NCBI RefSeq assembly: GCF_009812055.1
Contig: NZ_WQNH01000040.1
Coordinates: 1-46,275 of the forward strand
Direction of reading: 5' to 3'
From: Chelativorans xinjiangensis
Lineage (GTDB): Bacteria > Pseudomonadota > Alphaproteobacteria > Rhizobiales > Rhizobiaceae
Length of the DNA stretch: 46,275 bases
This document shows, piece by piece, positions 24,912 through 33,050 of the stretch (positions are counted from its first letter, which is position 1; each line of letters opens with the position of its first letter). A model generated the notes under the pieces. That model had not been told where the DNA came from, did not search any database, and saw only the letters and a list, made by a program, of their open reading frames with translations. A program made the position numbers and the translations under genes.

Positions 24912-26506
24912 AACCTCTGAAATCCGCCCTCCTGGCGGCAGCCCTGTCGCTGCCAGTGACAGGAACGATGGCAGCCACGGCCTTCGCCGTCACCCCGCCC
25001 AACCTCCTGGTCGTGGCGCAGAACATCGACGATATCGTCGCCATCGACCCGGCCCAGGCCTACGAGTTCTCCTCCGGCGAGCTCGTCACCAACGTCTACG
25101 ACCGCCTCGTGCAATACGACGCGGAGGACCCGACGGTGCTCGCCCCGGGTCTTGCCGCCGAATGGGAGGCGGACGCCGAGGCCAAGACCATCACCTTCAC
25201 CCTGCGCGACGACGCCACCTTCCATTCCGGGAACCCGGTGCGCGCCGAGGACGTCGTCTTCTCCTTCGCCCGCGTCATCAAGCTCAACCTGACGCCGGCC
25301 TTCATCCTCGCCCAGCTCGGCTGGACGCCGGAGAACGTCGCCGAGATGGTCACCGCCGAGGGCAACACGGTGACGGTGAAATACGAGGGCGAATTCTCGC
25401 CCGCCTTCGTGCTCAACGTGCTGGCCGCCCGCCCGGCTTCCATCGTCGACGAGAAGACAGTGATGGAGCACGAGGCCGATGGCGACATGGGCAACAAGTG
25501 GCTCAACGCCAACTCCGCCGGCTCCGGCCCCTTCGAGCTTCAAACCTACCGGCCGGGCGAACTGGTGCGCTTCAAGGCGAACCCGGACTATTTCAAGGGC
25601 GCGCCCAAGGTCGAGGGCGTCCTGATCCAGCACGTGGCCGAGGCCGCCACCCAGCAGCTCCTCCTGACCTCGGGCGACGTCGACATGGCGCGCAACCTGA
25701 CGCCCGACCAGATCGCCGGGATCACCGGCGACGACATCAAGGTCGAGACCTTCCCGCAGGCCGCCGTCCACTTCCTCTCCTTCAACCAGAAGGTGGAGGC
25801 CCTGCAGCCGGAGCCCCTGTGGGAGGCCGCGCGCTATCTCGTCAACTACGAGGGCATGGCGGGCAGCTTCCTGAAGGGCCAGATGGAGATCCACCAGGCC
25901 TTCTGGCCCAAGGGCTTTCCCGGCTCCTACGACGAGACGCCCTACATCTACGACCCCGAAAAGGCCAAGCAGATTCTCGAAGAGGCCGGCGTTGAGACGC
26001 CCATCAACGTCACCCTCGACGTCATCAACTCCACCCCCTTCACCGACATGGCGCAGTCGCTGCAGGCAAGCTTCGCCGAGGCCGGCATCAACTTCGACAT
26101 CATCCCCGGCACCGGCTCGCAGGTCATCACCAAGTACCGCGAGCGCAGCCACGAGGCGATGCTGCTCTACTGGGGGCCGGACTTCATGGACCCGCACTCC
26201 AACGCCAAGGCCTTCGCCTATAACAGCGACAACTCCGACGAAAACTACCAGGCCACCACCACCTGGCGGAACGCCTGGGCCGTGCCGGCGGAGATGAACG
26301 AGCTGACCATGGCGGCGCTCGCCGAATCCGACCCGGAAAAGCGCAACGAGATGTATGTCGACCTGCAGGAACAGGTGCAGGCGGCCTCCCCCATCGTCAT
26401 CATGTTCCAGGCCGCCTACCAGGTGGCCATGGACAAGGGCGTGGAAGGCTATGTGAATGGCGCGACGTCGGACTTCGTCTATTACCGGCTGGTGACGAAG
26501 GAGTGA
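24908..26506 (+). CDS. ABC transporter substrate-binding protein, family 5 (DppA/OppA type)
   Basis: Periplasmic binding protein of 532 residues with a signal peptide (basic MKPLK, hydrophobic core, cleavage probably near residue 27 after AFA). Family 5 features are the early YDRLVQYDAEDPTVLAPGLA stretch, RDDATFHSGNPVRAEDVVFS near 100-120 and NSAGSGPFELQTYRPGE. It is the likely partner of the divergent DppBCDF-type operon, since no other permease is adjacent. The ligand may be a peptide, an opine, nickel or another small compound and cannot be told from sequence. A GC-rich hairpin follows at 26537. Confidence 0.93.
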   Translation: MKPLKSALLAAALSLPVTGTMAATAFAVTPPNLLVVAQNIDDIVAIDPAQAYEFSSGELVTNVYDRLVQYDAEDPTVLAPGLAAEWEADAEAKTITFTLRDDATFHSGNPVRAEDVVFSFARVIKLNLTPAFILAQLGWTPENVAEMVTAEGNTVTVKYEGEFSPAFVLNVLAARPASIVDEKTVMEHEADGDMGNKWLNANSAGSGPFELQTYRPGELVRFKANPDYFKGAPKVEGVLIQHVAEAATQQLLLTSGDVDMARNLTPDQIAGITGDDIKVETFPQAAVHFLSFNQKVEALQPEPLWEAARYLVNYEGMAGSFLKGQMEIHQAFWPKGFPGSYDETPYIYDPEKAKQILEEAGVETPINVTLDVINSTPFTDMAQSLQASFAEAGINFDIIPGTGSQVITKYRERSHEAMLLYWGPDFMDPHSNAKAFAYNSDNSDENYQATTTWRNAWAVPAEMNELTMAALAESDPEKRNEMYVDLQEQVQAASPIVIMFQAAYQVAMDKGVEGYVNGATSDFVYYRLVTKE

Positions 26507-26536
26507 GGAGGGCCGCCGGCCCGTCGAAACCAAGAA

Positions 26537-26558
26537 AGCCGCCCCAAGCTGGGCGGCT
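26537..26558. terminator. Probable bidirectional terminator
   Basis: AGCCGCCC and GGGCGGCT form a perfect 8-base-pair stem with the loop CAAGCT. On the minus strand the stem is followed by TTTCTT, as in an intrinsic terminator for a transcript arriving from the plus-end side. It lies between the convergent binding-protein gene (ends 26506) and the antitoxin gene (ends 26579). Confidence 0.7.
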
Positions 26559-26578
26559 CTCGTTCGCGAGGGAGCTGG

Positions 26579-26887
26579 CTACGCGGCGTTCTGGTGCTTG
26601 TCCTCCGCACGGACGATCGTCAGCCGGAACCCCAGAGCTCGCGCAACCTTGGCGATGGTCGCCAGTTCCGGATTTCCCTCGCCGCTGAGCGCCTTGTAGA
26701 GCGCCTGGCGTGTCAGGCCAGTCTTGCGCGATAGATCGGAAATGCCGCGAGCGCGCGCGACCACGCCCAGCGCGTGGGCGATTTCCGCCGGGGATCCGTC
26801 TTCGCAGGTAGCCAGAAGATATTCCTCCTGAGCCTCCTCCGTGGTCAGATAACGTGCCGGATCAAAGTCACGGGTCTTCAGGGCCAC
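26579..26887 (-). CDS. Addiction-module antidote protein, XRE/HigA type
   Basis: Antitoxin of 102 residues with a C-terminal helix-turn-helix at about 45-92 (GISDLSRKTGLTRQALYKAL, GNPELATIAKVARALGFRL). It has the N-terminal DFDPARYLTTEEAQEEYLL segment typical of the antidote half of RelE/ParE-linked modules. Its start overlaps the toxin gene by 20 bases and it is the second gene, the order seen in HigBA-like systems. It would neutralise the toxin and repress the pair's promoter. Confidence 0.92.
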   Translation of the reverse strand: MALKTRDFDPARYLTTEEAQEEYLLATCEDGSPAEIAHALGVVARARGISDLSRKTGLTRQALYKALSGEGNPELATIAKVARALGFRLTIVRAEDKHQNAA

Positions 26888-27188
26888 TTTCGTTCTCCTT
26901 CCACGCTCTTGCTAGCTCCTTGGCCCTCCTGATGTCCTTCGGCTGCGTCCGCTTGGCGCCGCCACACAAAAGTATCACCAGAGCTGCACCACGGCTCAGA
27001 AAATAGACGCGGTAGCCGGGACCATAGTCGATGCGCAGCTCGCTAACACCTTCACCGACCGGTTTGACATCGCCGGGATTTCCGGCGGCAAGCCGGTCGA
27101 TCCTGCGCACGATCCGGGCTTTGGCGCGTTCATCTCGCAATCCGCTCAGCCAATCGGAAAATTCGTCCGTCTCGCGGATTGTGAACAT
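26868..27188 (-). CDS. RelE/ParE-family toxin (addiction-module killer protein)
   Basis: Toxin of 106 residues with the RelE/ParE core: the first strand FTIRETDEFSDWLSGL, ARIVRRIDRLAAGNPGDVKPV in the middle, and the family strands LRIDYGPGYRVYFLSRG and LVILLCGGAKRTQ. The Arg and Tyr residues expected of a RelE-fold ribonuclease are present in the YGPGYRVYF strand. It is the first gene of the pair. The ATG at 27188 is used because upstream in-frame sequence encodes nothing family-like. Whether it cuts mRNA or hits gyrase is not decided by sequence. Confidence 0.92.
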   Translation of the reverse strand: MFTIRETDEFSDWLSGLRDERAKARIVRRIDRLAAGNPGDVKPVGEGVSELRIDYGPGYRVYFLSRGAALVILLCGGAKRTQPKDIRRAKELARAWKENESGPEDP

Positions 27189-27211
27189 GGTTGTATGTAA
27201 ACCATGGTTGT
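27186..27211. promoter_or_regulatory. Candidate toxin-antitoxin operator
   Basis: AACCATGGTT at 27200-27209 is a perfect palindrome, and CATGGTTGT occurs twice as a direct repeat (27186-27194 and 27203-27211). The first copy overlaps the toxin start codon. This arrangement suits cooperative binding by the HTH antitoxin to the promoter of its own pair. Confidence 0.5.
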
Positions 27212-27306
27212 CGCTTTGTCGAGGCCTGCTGTGGGCCGCCTCGTTGCAGGGTTGAGTACTTTCCCGGTATGATGCTGCGGCGAATTGTGCGCGATTCGAG
27301 GAGCCG

Positions 27307-27528
27307 ATGCGAGCCACAATAGAGATTGATGACGATGTCCTTCTGGCCGCAACGGCTATTGCAGAAGAGTACAAGTGCCCACTTGGCGAGGTCATCTCCG
27401 ATCTGGCCCGCCGCTCGCTCCAGCAGCAGACTTCGGGTAAGCGCAACGGCATCCCGCTGCTCGTCCCGCGTCCCGACGCGCCGTTGGTGACGCACGAGAC
27501 GGTCAAGGGTCTGTGTGAAATTTCCTGA
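27307..27528 (+). CDS. Orphan VapB-like ribbon-helix-helix antitoxin
   Basis: Small protein of 73 residues that begins RATIEIDDDVLLAATAIAEE and continues CPLGEVISDLARRSL, the pattern of an Arc/CopG-type DNA-binding VapB antitoxin. The C-terminal part (GIPLLVPRPDAPLVTHETVK) corresponds to the toxin-wrapping tail. A VapC PIN-domain gene normally follows directly, but here the convergent uxuB gene ends eight bases after the stop, so the toxin is absent. It may be a leftover of a lost module or may act on a toxin encoded elsewhere. It is divergent from the RelE-type pair. Confidence 0.75.
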   Translation: MRATIEIDDDVLLAATAIAEEYKCPLGEVISDLARRSLQQQTSGKRNGIPLLVPRPDAPLVTHETVKGLCEIS

Positions 27529-27536
27529 CCAAGCGC

Positions 27537-29012
27537 TTACCGCGTCACCGCCTTCTCCACAGCCGGCGCCACGCCCTTCTCCAGCATGCCGGACAGAGTG
27601 TCCGTGACGAGGCCGGTCCAGCGAGGGTCGTCGACGAGCCTTGGCGGAAACACACCGGGCAGCGCGAAGAGCGCCTGCGCGATGCCGCCGGGATCGTCCG
27701 CGCCGGCAAGGGCTGCGCCAATCGCCTCCTCCCGCGGATCACGCAGCGCATAGCCCATGCCGTCGTCCGTGCGCCCAAGGCAGTAGCGCATCCAGGCAGC
27801 CACAGCGAAGGCGAAGGGGCGCAGGTCCTGGCTGTGCTCAAGCGCGTAGAGCGCCGGTGCCGCGAGGCGCTGCGGCAGCTTCTCCGTTCCGTCCATGGCG
27901 ATCTGGTACGTCTCGTGAGCTATCGCAGGATTGGCGAAGCGCCGCGCGAGCGCCTCCGCATAGTCGCCGGTATCGATGCCTTCGAGCGGGGCCAGCGTCG
28001 CGGCGGCCGCCTTCAGGTGGCGCCGCACGAGCCTTGCAAGTGCCCTGTCGGCCATCACGTCGCGTACATATTTGCGGCCGGAGAGGAAGCCCGCATAGGC
28101 CATCATGGAATGGGTGCCGTTCAGCATCCTGAGCTTCATCGCCTCGTAGGGCGCCACGTCGTTGACGAAGATGGCCCCGCCCCGCTCCCATTCGGGCCGG
28201 CCGGCGGGGAAGCGGTCCTCGATCACCCATTGCGAGAAGGGCTCCGTCTCGACCGCCGCCAGATCGCGCACACCCAGGTGCCGCTCCGCCTCGGCCAGCG
28301 TGTCCGCCGTGGGCGCCGGGGTGATGCGGTCGACCATGGTCGAGGGGAAGGAGACGGTCTCGATGATCCATCCGGCGAAAGCCGGGTCGAGCCTTGCGGC
28401 GAGGTCGAGAAGGCCGGTGCGCACGAGGTTGCCGTTGTCCGGCAGGTTGTCGCAGCAAAGGACCGTGAAGGGCGGAAGCCCCCTCTCCCTCCTCAGCCGC
28501 AACCCCTCGGCAAGGAGCCCGAGCACGCCTTGCGGCGCATGGCGATCGGCAAGATCGGCGGCGATCGCCGGGTGCGCCTCGTCCACCCTTCCCCGTGCCC
28601 GGTCGATGCCGTAGGCCTTCTCGGTGACGGTGAGGCTGACGATGCGGGTCTCCGGCGCGGCAAGGGCGGCGAGCGGCGCTTCTCGGTCGCGCGCGGCGGC
28701 GATGACCTTGCGGATGCTGCCGATCACCCGCGCCGCGACGCCCTCCTCGCCGCGTTCGATCATCGCAAAGAGCCCGTCCTGCGGGTTCAGCGCGTCGGCG
28801 ATATCGGTGCTGCGCAGGCTGATGCCGTCGATGCGCCAGTCGCCGCCCGCCTCGGCAAGGGCCGTGTCCGAATAGACGGCCTGGTGCGCGCGGTGGAAGG
28901 CGCCGACGCCGATATGGACGATGCCGGCGCCATGGTGGGCCGGGTCGTACGCAGGCCGCACCACCTTGGACGGCAGACCGGCGAGCGTCTTAACGCCGAG
29001 CCGCCCGCTCAT
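27537..29012 (-). CDS. uxuB: Fructuronate reductase / mannonate oxidoreductase (mannitol dehydrogenase family)
   Basis: Long-chain polyol dehydrogenase of 491 residues. The NAD-binding Rossmann motif is in IVHIGVGAFHRAHQ (31-44) and the catalytic family signature is KLRMLNGTHSMMAY, with the active-site Lys and His. UxuB reduces D-fructuronate to D-mannonate. It overlaps uxuA by ATGA as the second gene of the pair, which argues for fructuronate rather than mannitol or altronate. A longer upstream frame belongs to uxuA shadow reading. Confidence 0.9.
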   Translation of the reverse strand: MSGRLGVKTLAGLPSKVVRPAYDPAHHGAGIVHIGVGAFHRAHQAVYSDTALAEAGGDWRIDGISLRSTDIADALNPQDGLFAMIERGEEGVAARVIGSIRKVIAAARDREAPLAALAAPETRIVSLTVTEKAYGIDRARGRVDEAHPAIAADLADRHAPQGVLGLLAEGLRLRRERGLPPFTVLCCDNLPDNGNLVRTGLLDLAARLDPAFAGWIIETVSFPSTMVDRITPAPTADTLAEAERHLGVRDLAAVETEPFSQWVIEDRFPAGRPEWERGGAIFVNDVAPYEAMKLRMLNGTHSMMAYAGFLSGRKYVRDVMADRALARLVRRHLKAAAATLAPLEGIDTGDYAEALARRFANPAIAHETYQIAMDGTEKLPQRLAAPALYALEHSQDLRPFAFAVAAWMRYCLGRTDDGMGYALRDPREEAIGAALAGADDPGGIAQALFALPGVFPPRLVDDPRWTGLVTDTLSGMLEKGVAPAVEKAVTR

Positions 29013-30226
29013 GGCGTCAGCCCGTATTGCGGATGGGAAAGCGCCGTCATGATGCCGCGCAGCTCCGCCAGCCCCTTGAGGCGGCCGATGGCGGGGTAGC
29101 CCGGCTGCGCCTGGCGCTTGAGGTCGTCGAGGATGTCCTGTCCGTGGTCCGGCCGCATGGGGATCGAATGGTCGGCGCGGCCGCCCGCCTTGCGGCGCGC
29201 CTCCTCTTTCAGCACCTCGGCGATGAGCGCCACCATGTCGGTGCCGCCGGCAAGGTGCTCGTCCTCGTAGAAGGAGCCGGCAACCGCCTCGCCCTCGCGC
29301 CTCACGTTGCGCAGGTGCAGGAAGTGCACGCGGCCGCCCAGCCGCCGCATCATGCCGGGCAGGTCGTTGTCGGGCCGGGCGCCGAGCGAGCCGGAGCACA
29401 GCGTGATGCCGTTGGCGGGCGTATCGACGGCCTTAATCATGGCCGCGTAGTCGGCCTCGGTGGACATGATGCGCGGCAGGCCGAGCAGGGGGAACGGCGG
29501 GTCGTCCGGGTGGCAGCAAAGCCGGATGCCGGCCTCCTCCGCCGTCGGCGCCACCTCTTCCAGGAAGGCGATGAAGTGGCTGCGCAGCCGCTCGGGCGAG
29601 ATGGCGCCGTAGGCCCTAAGATGAGCCCGAAGCCCCTCCAGGGTCAGATGCTCGGCGGCACCTGGAAGACCGAAGGCGACATTGCGGGCAAGCTTCTCCT
29701 TCCGCTCCTCGTCCATCCCGGCAAAGCGGCGGGCCGCCTCTTCCACCACCTCGCCGGGGAAATCGCCCACAGCCCCCGGCCGCTTCAGGATGTGGATATC
29801 GAAGGCGGCGAAGTCCGCGAAGTCGAAGCGCATGCAGGTGCCGCCGTGGGGAAGCCGCCAGGCAAGGTCCGTGCGCGTCCAGTCGAGCACCGGCATGAAG
29901 TTGTAGCAGACCACCTCGATGCCCGCGGCCGCCAGGTTCTTCAGGCTCGTCCTATAGTTGGCGATGTGCTCGCGCCAGGCGCCGGTCTGCCTCTTGATGT
30001 CCTCGGAGACGGGCAGGCTTTCCGCCACTTCCCAGGCGAGGCCCGAGGGCCGGCCGTCGGACATGCGGCCGATCTCGCCCTGCCTCCTGGCGATCTCCGC
30101 CGGCTCCCAGACCGCGCCGGCAGGCACGTGATGCAGCGCCGAGACGACGCCCTCCACGCCCGCCTGCCGCATATCGTCCACCGAGACGAGATCCCTCGGC
30201 CCGAACCAGCGCCACGTCTGCCTCAT
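29009..30226 (-). CDS. uxuA: Mannonate dehydratase
   Basis: TIM-barrel metal-dependent dehydratase of 405 residues that turns D-mannonate into 2-keto-3-deoxy-D-gluconate. The start RQTWRWFGPRDLVSVDDMRQ is a hallmark of UxuA. Later stretches CCHPDDPPFPLLGLPR, CSGSLGARPDND, FLHLRN and MRPDHGQ hold the metal and substrate residues. GGGAG lies seven bases before the ATG. It is the first gene of uxuA-uxuB, divergent from a GntR gene, with a RIME-like repeat in its leader. Uronate isomerase (uxaC) and the later KDG kinase and aldolase genes are not in the window. Confidence 0.94.
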   Translation of the reverse strand: MRQTWRWFGPRDLVSVDDMRQAGVEGVVSALHHVPAGAVWEPAEIARRQGEIGRMSDGRPSGLAWEVAESLPVSEDIKRQTGAWREHIANYRTSLKNLAAAGIEVVCYNFMPVLDWTRTDLAWRLPHGGTCMRFDFADFAAFDIHILKRPGAVGDFPGEVVEEAARRFAGMDEERKEKLARNVAFGLPGAAEHLTLEGLRAHLRAYGAISPERLRSHFIAFLEEVAPTAEEAGIRLCCHPDDPPFPLLGLPRIMSTEADYAAMIKAVDTPANGITLCSGSLGARPDNDLPGMMRRLGGRVHFLHLRNVRREGEAVAGSFYEDEHLAGGTDMVALIAEVLKEEARRKAGGRADHSIPMRPDHGQDILDDLKRQAQPGYPAIGRLKGLAELRGIMTALSHPQYGLTP

Positions 30227-30259
30227 CGTGTCTCCCTTCGTACCTCGCGCCTTTTCCTC

Positions 30260-30424
30260 AAGGGAATGCGCGGATCAATCTACCGCCGTCATCCCGGAAG
30301 CCGGAGCAAAGCGGAGGCTGTCCGGGACCAATTCCGCGACTCGTCCATGTTCCGGAATGGATCCCGGCCCTCGCTCCGCTCGGCCGGGATGACGCGCGTG
30401 GGATTGACCTAAGCGCATCCCTCT
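30260..30424. repeat. RIME-like palindrome upstream of uxuA
   Basis: Outer arms around AATGCGCGGATCAATC (left) and GATTGACCTAAGCGCATC (right) pair imperfectly. Inside, GTCATCCCGG and CCGGGATGAC pair exactly, with GGAATGGATCCCGG in between. It occupies most of the 30227-30559 gap; the rest holds the candidate GntR sites and a promoter region. No gene is seen. Confidence 0.78.
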
Positions 30425-30491
30425 TAAGCGCCGTTGACAGCTGCCAACCTACCCGCCGGCTCCATACCAGCTTCGCTGCGCCAATGGGTAG

Positions 30492-30528
30492 CAGGAACCG
30501 TTCCTGTTGACTAGTATGGAAGTATGGA
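30492..30528. promoter_or_regulatory. Candidate GntR operator region
   Basis: CAGGAACCGTTCCTG (30492-30506) is a palindrome with 7-base arms around one central base. It is followed by AGTATGGA repeated twice in tandem (30513-30528). Both lie between the divergent uxuAB and GntR-TRAP transcription units, just before the chosen GntR start at 30560. Binding is inferred. Confidence 0.45.
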
Positions 30529-30559
30529 GATAAATACCGCCTTCGGGAGGCAAGTGCCG

Positions 30560-31255
30560 ATGAACGTCGAACCGCGCAGGGAATGGACGCTGGAACAGGG
30601 CGCGCCCATCGGGCCGCAGCTCTACCGCATCCTGCGCGAGCGCATCATCGGCGCCGATTTGACGCCCGGCAGCCGGATCTCCGAATCCGAGGTGGCCAAG
30701 ACCTATTCGCTGAGCCGCCAGCCCGTGCGCGAGGCCTTCATCAAGCTCGCCGAGGACGGGCTGGTGGAAATCCGCCCGCAGCGCGGCACGCTGGTGCGCA
30801 AGATTTCGCCGGCGGCGGTGATGGATGCCCGCTTCGTGCGCGAGGCCATCGAGGCCGACATCGTCAAGCTGGTCGCCGAGGAGGCCGACGACGCGCTCGT
30901 CAGGGAGCTGAACGCGCAGCTCGCCCGCCAGCGGGAGCTGCCGGACAACGAGCCCGACCGCTTCATCGCGCTCGACGAGCGCTTCCACCGCACGCTCGCG
31001 GAAGCCGCGGGCAAGGCGCATGCCTGGAAGATGATCGAGGAGGTGAAGGCGCAGATGGACCGCGTGCGCTACCTGAGCGCCCTGCACTTTCCCAAGCGCG
31101 CGCTCGTCGCCCAGCACACCGAGATCGCCGAGGCCATCGCCCGGCGCGACGCGCAAGCGGCCGAACGGGCCATGCGCGGCCATCTGCGCAAGATCCTGAC
31201 CGACCTTCCGGCAATTGCCGAGGCGCGCCCGGATTTCTTCGAAGCGACGGACTGA
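30560..31255 (+). CDS. GntR-family regulator (FadR/FCD type)
   Basis: Regulator of 231 residues: winged helix at about 15-75 (GSRISESEVAKTYSLSRQPV, REAFIKLAEDGLV) and a C-terminal all-helical FCD domain with DERFHRTLAEAAGKAHAWKM and QHTEIAEAIARRDAQAAERA, which carry the metal-site Asp and His residues. FCD-type GntR proteins (UxuR, ExuR) commonly repress hexuronate genes and release on binding the sugar acid. The ATG at 30560 follows GGGAGG. An ATG at 30524 would add 12 residues but falls inside the tandem AGTATGGA repeat. It faces away from uxuAB and precedes the TRAP genes on its own strand. Confidence 0.92.
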   Translation: MNVEPRREWTLEQGAPIGPQLYRILRERIIGADLTPGSRISESEVAKTYSLSRQPVREAFIKLAEDGLVEIRPQRGTLVRKISPAAVMDARFVREAIEADIVKLVAEEADDALVRELNAQLARQRELPDNEPDRFIALDERFHRTLAEAAGKAHAWKMIEEVKAQMDRVRYLSALHFPKRALVAQHTEIAEAIARRDAQAAERAMRGHLRKILTDLPAIAEARPDFFEATD

Positions 31256-31284
31256 ACAATCCCAATCAATAAGGAGGAAACACC

Positions 31285-32253
31285 ATGAAACCAATGACCA
31301 CCTTCACGACGGCGCTCATGGCCGGCGTCATCTTCGCCGGTTCGGCGCTGGCGCAGGAGATGACGCTGAAGCTCGGCCACCTCGCCAACGAGGAGAACAC
31401 CTGGCACAAGGCGTCGGTGAAATTCGGCGAGGAGCTTTCGGCGCTGACCGACGGGCGCCTCAAGGTCGAGGTCTATCCCAACGAGTCGCTCGGCAAGGAG
31501 ATGGACTTGATCAACGGCATGCAACTCGGCACCGCCGACATGACGATCACCGGCGAGAGCCTGCAGAATTGGGCGCCCATGGCGGCCCTCCTCGCCGTGC
31601 CCTACGCTTACAAGAGCCTCGAAGACATGGACGAAGTGGCCGGCGGCGAGATCGGCGACCGGATCGAAGCGCAGATCGTCGAGAAGGCGCAGATCCGCCC
31701 CATCGCCTATTTCGCGCGCGGCCCGCGCAACCTCACCTCCAACCGGCCGATCACCTCGCCGGACGAGCTCGACCGCCTGAAGCTGCGCGTGCCGAACGTG
31801 CCGCTCTTCGTCGACGTGTGGGAGACGCTCGGCGCCCAGCCGACGCCGATGGCCTTCTCGGAGGTCTTCACCTCGCTGCAGAACGGCACCATCGATGCCC
31901 AGGAAAACCCGCTGGCGCTCATCCACTCGGCCAATTTCAACGAGGTGCAGAAGAATGTGAACCTCACCGAGCACGTGCGCTCCTGGATCTACCTCACCAT
32001 CTCCGAGGTCACCTGGAACAAGCTTTCCGACGAGGACAAGGAAGCGGTGATGGAAGCGGCAAACCGCGCCCAGGAATATGAGCGCGAGCTGTTCATGGCC
32101 GACGAGGAGAAGCTCGCCAACACGCTCCAGGAGAAAGGTATGACCTTCGTCGAAGTCGATCAGGAGGCGTTCGCCGCGAAGGCGAAGGACGCGGTGCTGG
32201 CCAATGTGAACGAGGAAATCCGGCCGGTGGTGGAGAAGCTGTTCGCGGATTGA
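31285..32253 (+). CDS. TRAP transporter substrate-binding protein (DctP family), probable sugar-acid type
   Basis: Periplasmic binding protein of 322 residues with a signal peptide ending SALA-Q near residue 23. DctP hallmarks are LGHLANEENTWHKASVKFGE, VEVYPNESLGKEMDLINGMQ and LKLRVPNVPLFVDVWETLGA, with NGTIDAQENPLALI near residue 205. The last is typical of TRAP binding proteins for acidic sugars, which use an Arg (here in KLRV) to hold the carboxylate. The ATG follows AAGGAGG. Given uxuAB and GntR beside it, a hexuronate or aldonate is the expected ligand (inference). Confidence 0.93.
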   Translation: MKPMTTFTTALMAGVIFAGSALAQEMTLKLGHLANEENTWHKASVKFGEELSALTDGRLKVEVYPNESLGKEMDLINGMQLGTADMTITGESLQNWAPMAALLAVPYAYKSLEDMDEVAGGEIGDRIEAQIVEKAQIRPIAYFARGPRNLTSNRPITSPDELDRLKLRVPNVPLFVDVWETLGAQPTPMAFSEVFTSLQNGTIDAQENPLALIHSANFNEVQKNVNLTEHVRSWIYLTISEVTWNKLSDEDKEAVMEAANRAQEYERELFMADEEKLANTLQEKGMTFVEVDQEAFAAKAKDAVLANVNEEIRPVVEKLFAD

Positions 32254-32309
32254 CTCCCGCCTGCCTTTCGTTCCGCTGTTGGGTGGAGGCACTTGGTTGG
32301 AAATGATGG

Positions 32310-32490
32310 CACACGTCGCGTCGACCCCCCTCCGCCTGCCGGCACCTCCCCCACAAGGGGGGAGGAAGCCGTCGCCGCTACCTTCGCCAATCGCTAACGT
32401 CGCAGAACAGGCGCCGGAGCGTGCGGCCGGCTTTCCTCCCCCCTTGTGGGGGAGGTGCCGGCAGGCGGAGGGGGGTGGGCGCGACGTGTG
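32310..32490. repeat. Family B palindromic repeat between dctP and dctQ
   Basis: Outer arms CACACGTCGCG and CGCGACGTGTG (32310 and 32490 ends) enclose CTCCGCCTGCCGGCACCTCC with its complement. It is the best-preserved family B copy in the window. It fills most of the gap between the binding-protein gene and the small permease gene. Confidence 0.9.
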
Positions 32491-32543
32491 CCGTCATCGC
32501 CCTTTGGCCGACCCGACCTAAAGCACCCACGCCAGGACCCACC

Positions 32544-33050
32544 ATGCCAAACCGCCTCCACACCGCCCTCATCACCCTCTGCCGCCTCGCGGTGGGGCTC
32601 TCCTTCGCGATCCTCATCTTCGCCGTCCTGGTCCAGGTCCTCGGCCGCTCCGTCTTCTCCTCATCCCCCGTCTGGACGGAGGAGCTCACCCGCTTCGCCC
32701 TCCTCTACCTCGCCGCCTTCGGGGCCGGCCTTTCCTACCGCTCCGGCGACCTCGTGAATGTCGATATCGTCAGCGAGGCGCTGCCGGGCCGCCTGCCCGT
32801 CCTCCTGCGCTTCCTCTCGGCCGCCGCCACCGTCATCCTGTGCGCCGCCCTCATCCTGCCGGCCTGGCGCTTCACCGTCATCGGCAGCCTGCAGACCTCG
32901 CCGGCGCTCGGCTGGCGGATGAGCTTCATCCACGCCAGCGTTCTCGTCCTCATCGTCTCCCTCCTGGTCTTCGCCGTAATGCGCGCCGTCGCCATGCTGG
33001 CGGGCCGCAGCGACGGGCGCTCCGCCTTCAACCCGGACCTGCCGCAATGA
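32544..33050 (+). CDS. TRAP transporter small permease subunit (DctQ family)
   Basis: Small TRAP membrane subunit of 168 residues with four hydrophobic segments. It has VLGRSVFSSSPVWTEELTRF after the first helix and YRSGDLVNVDIV in the second loop, both standard for DctQ. The ATG at 32544 follows AGGA. The frame upstream only reads through the repeat. Its stop overlaps the large-subunit gene by ATGA. Confidence 0.92.
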   Translation: MPNRLHTALITLCRLAVGLSFAILIFAVLVQVLGRSVFSSSPVWTEELTRFALLYLAAFGAGLSYRSGDLVNVDIVSEALPGRLPVLLRFLSAAATVILCAALILPAWRFTVIGSLQTSPALGWRMSFIHASVLVLIVSLLVFAVMRAVAMLAGRSDGRSAFNPDLPQ

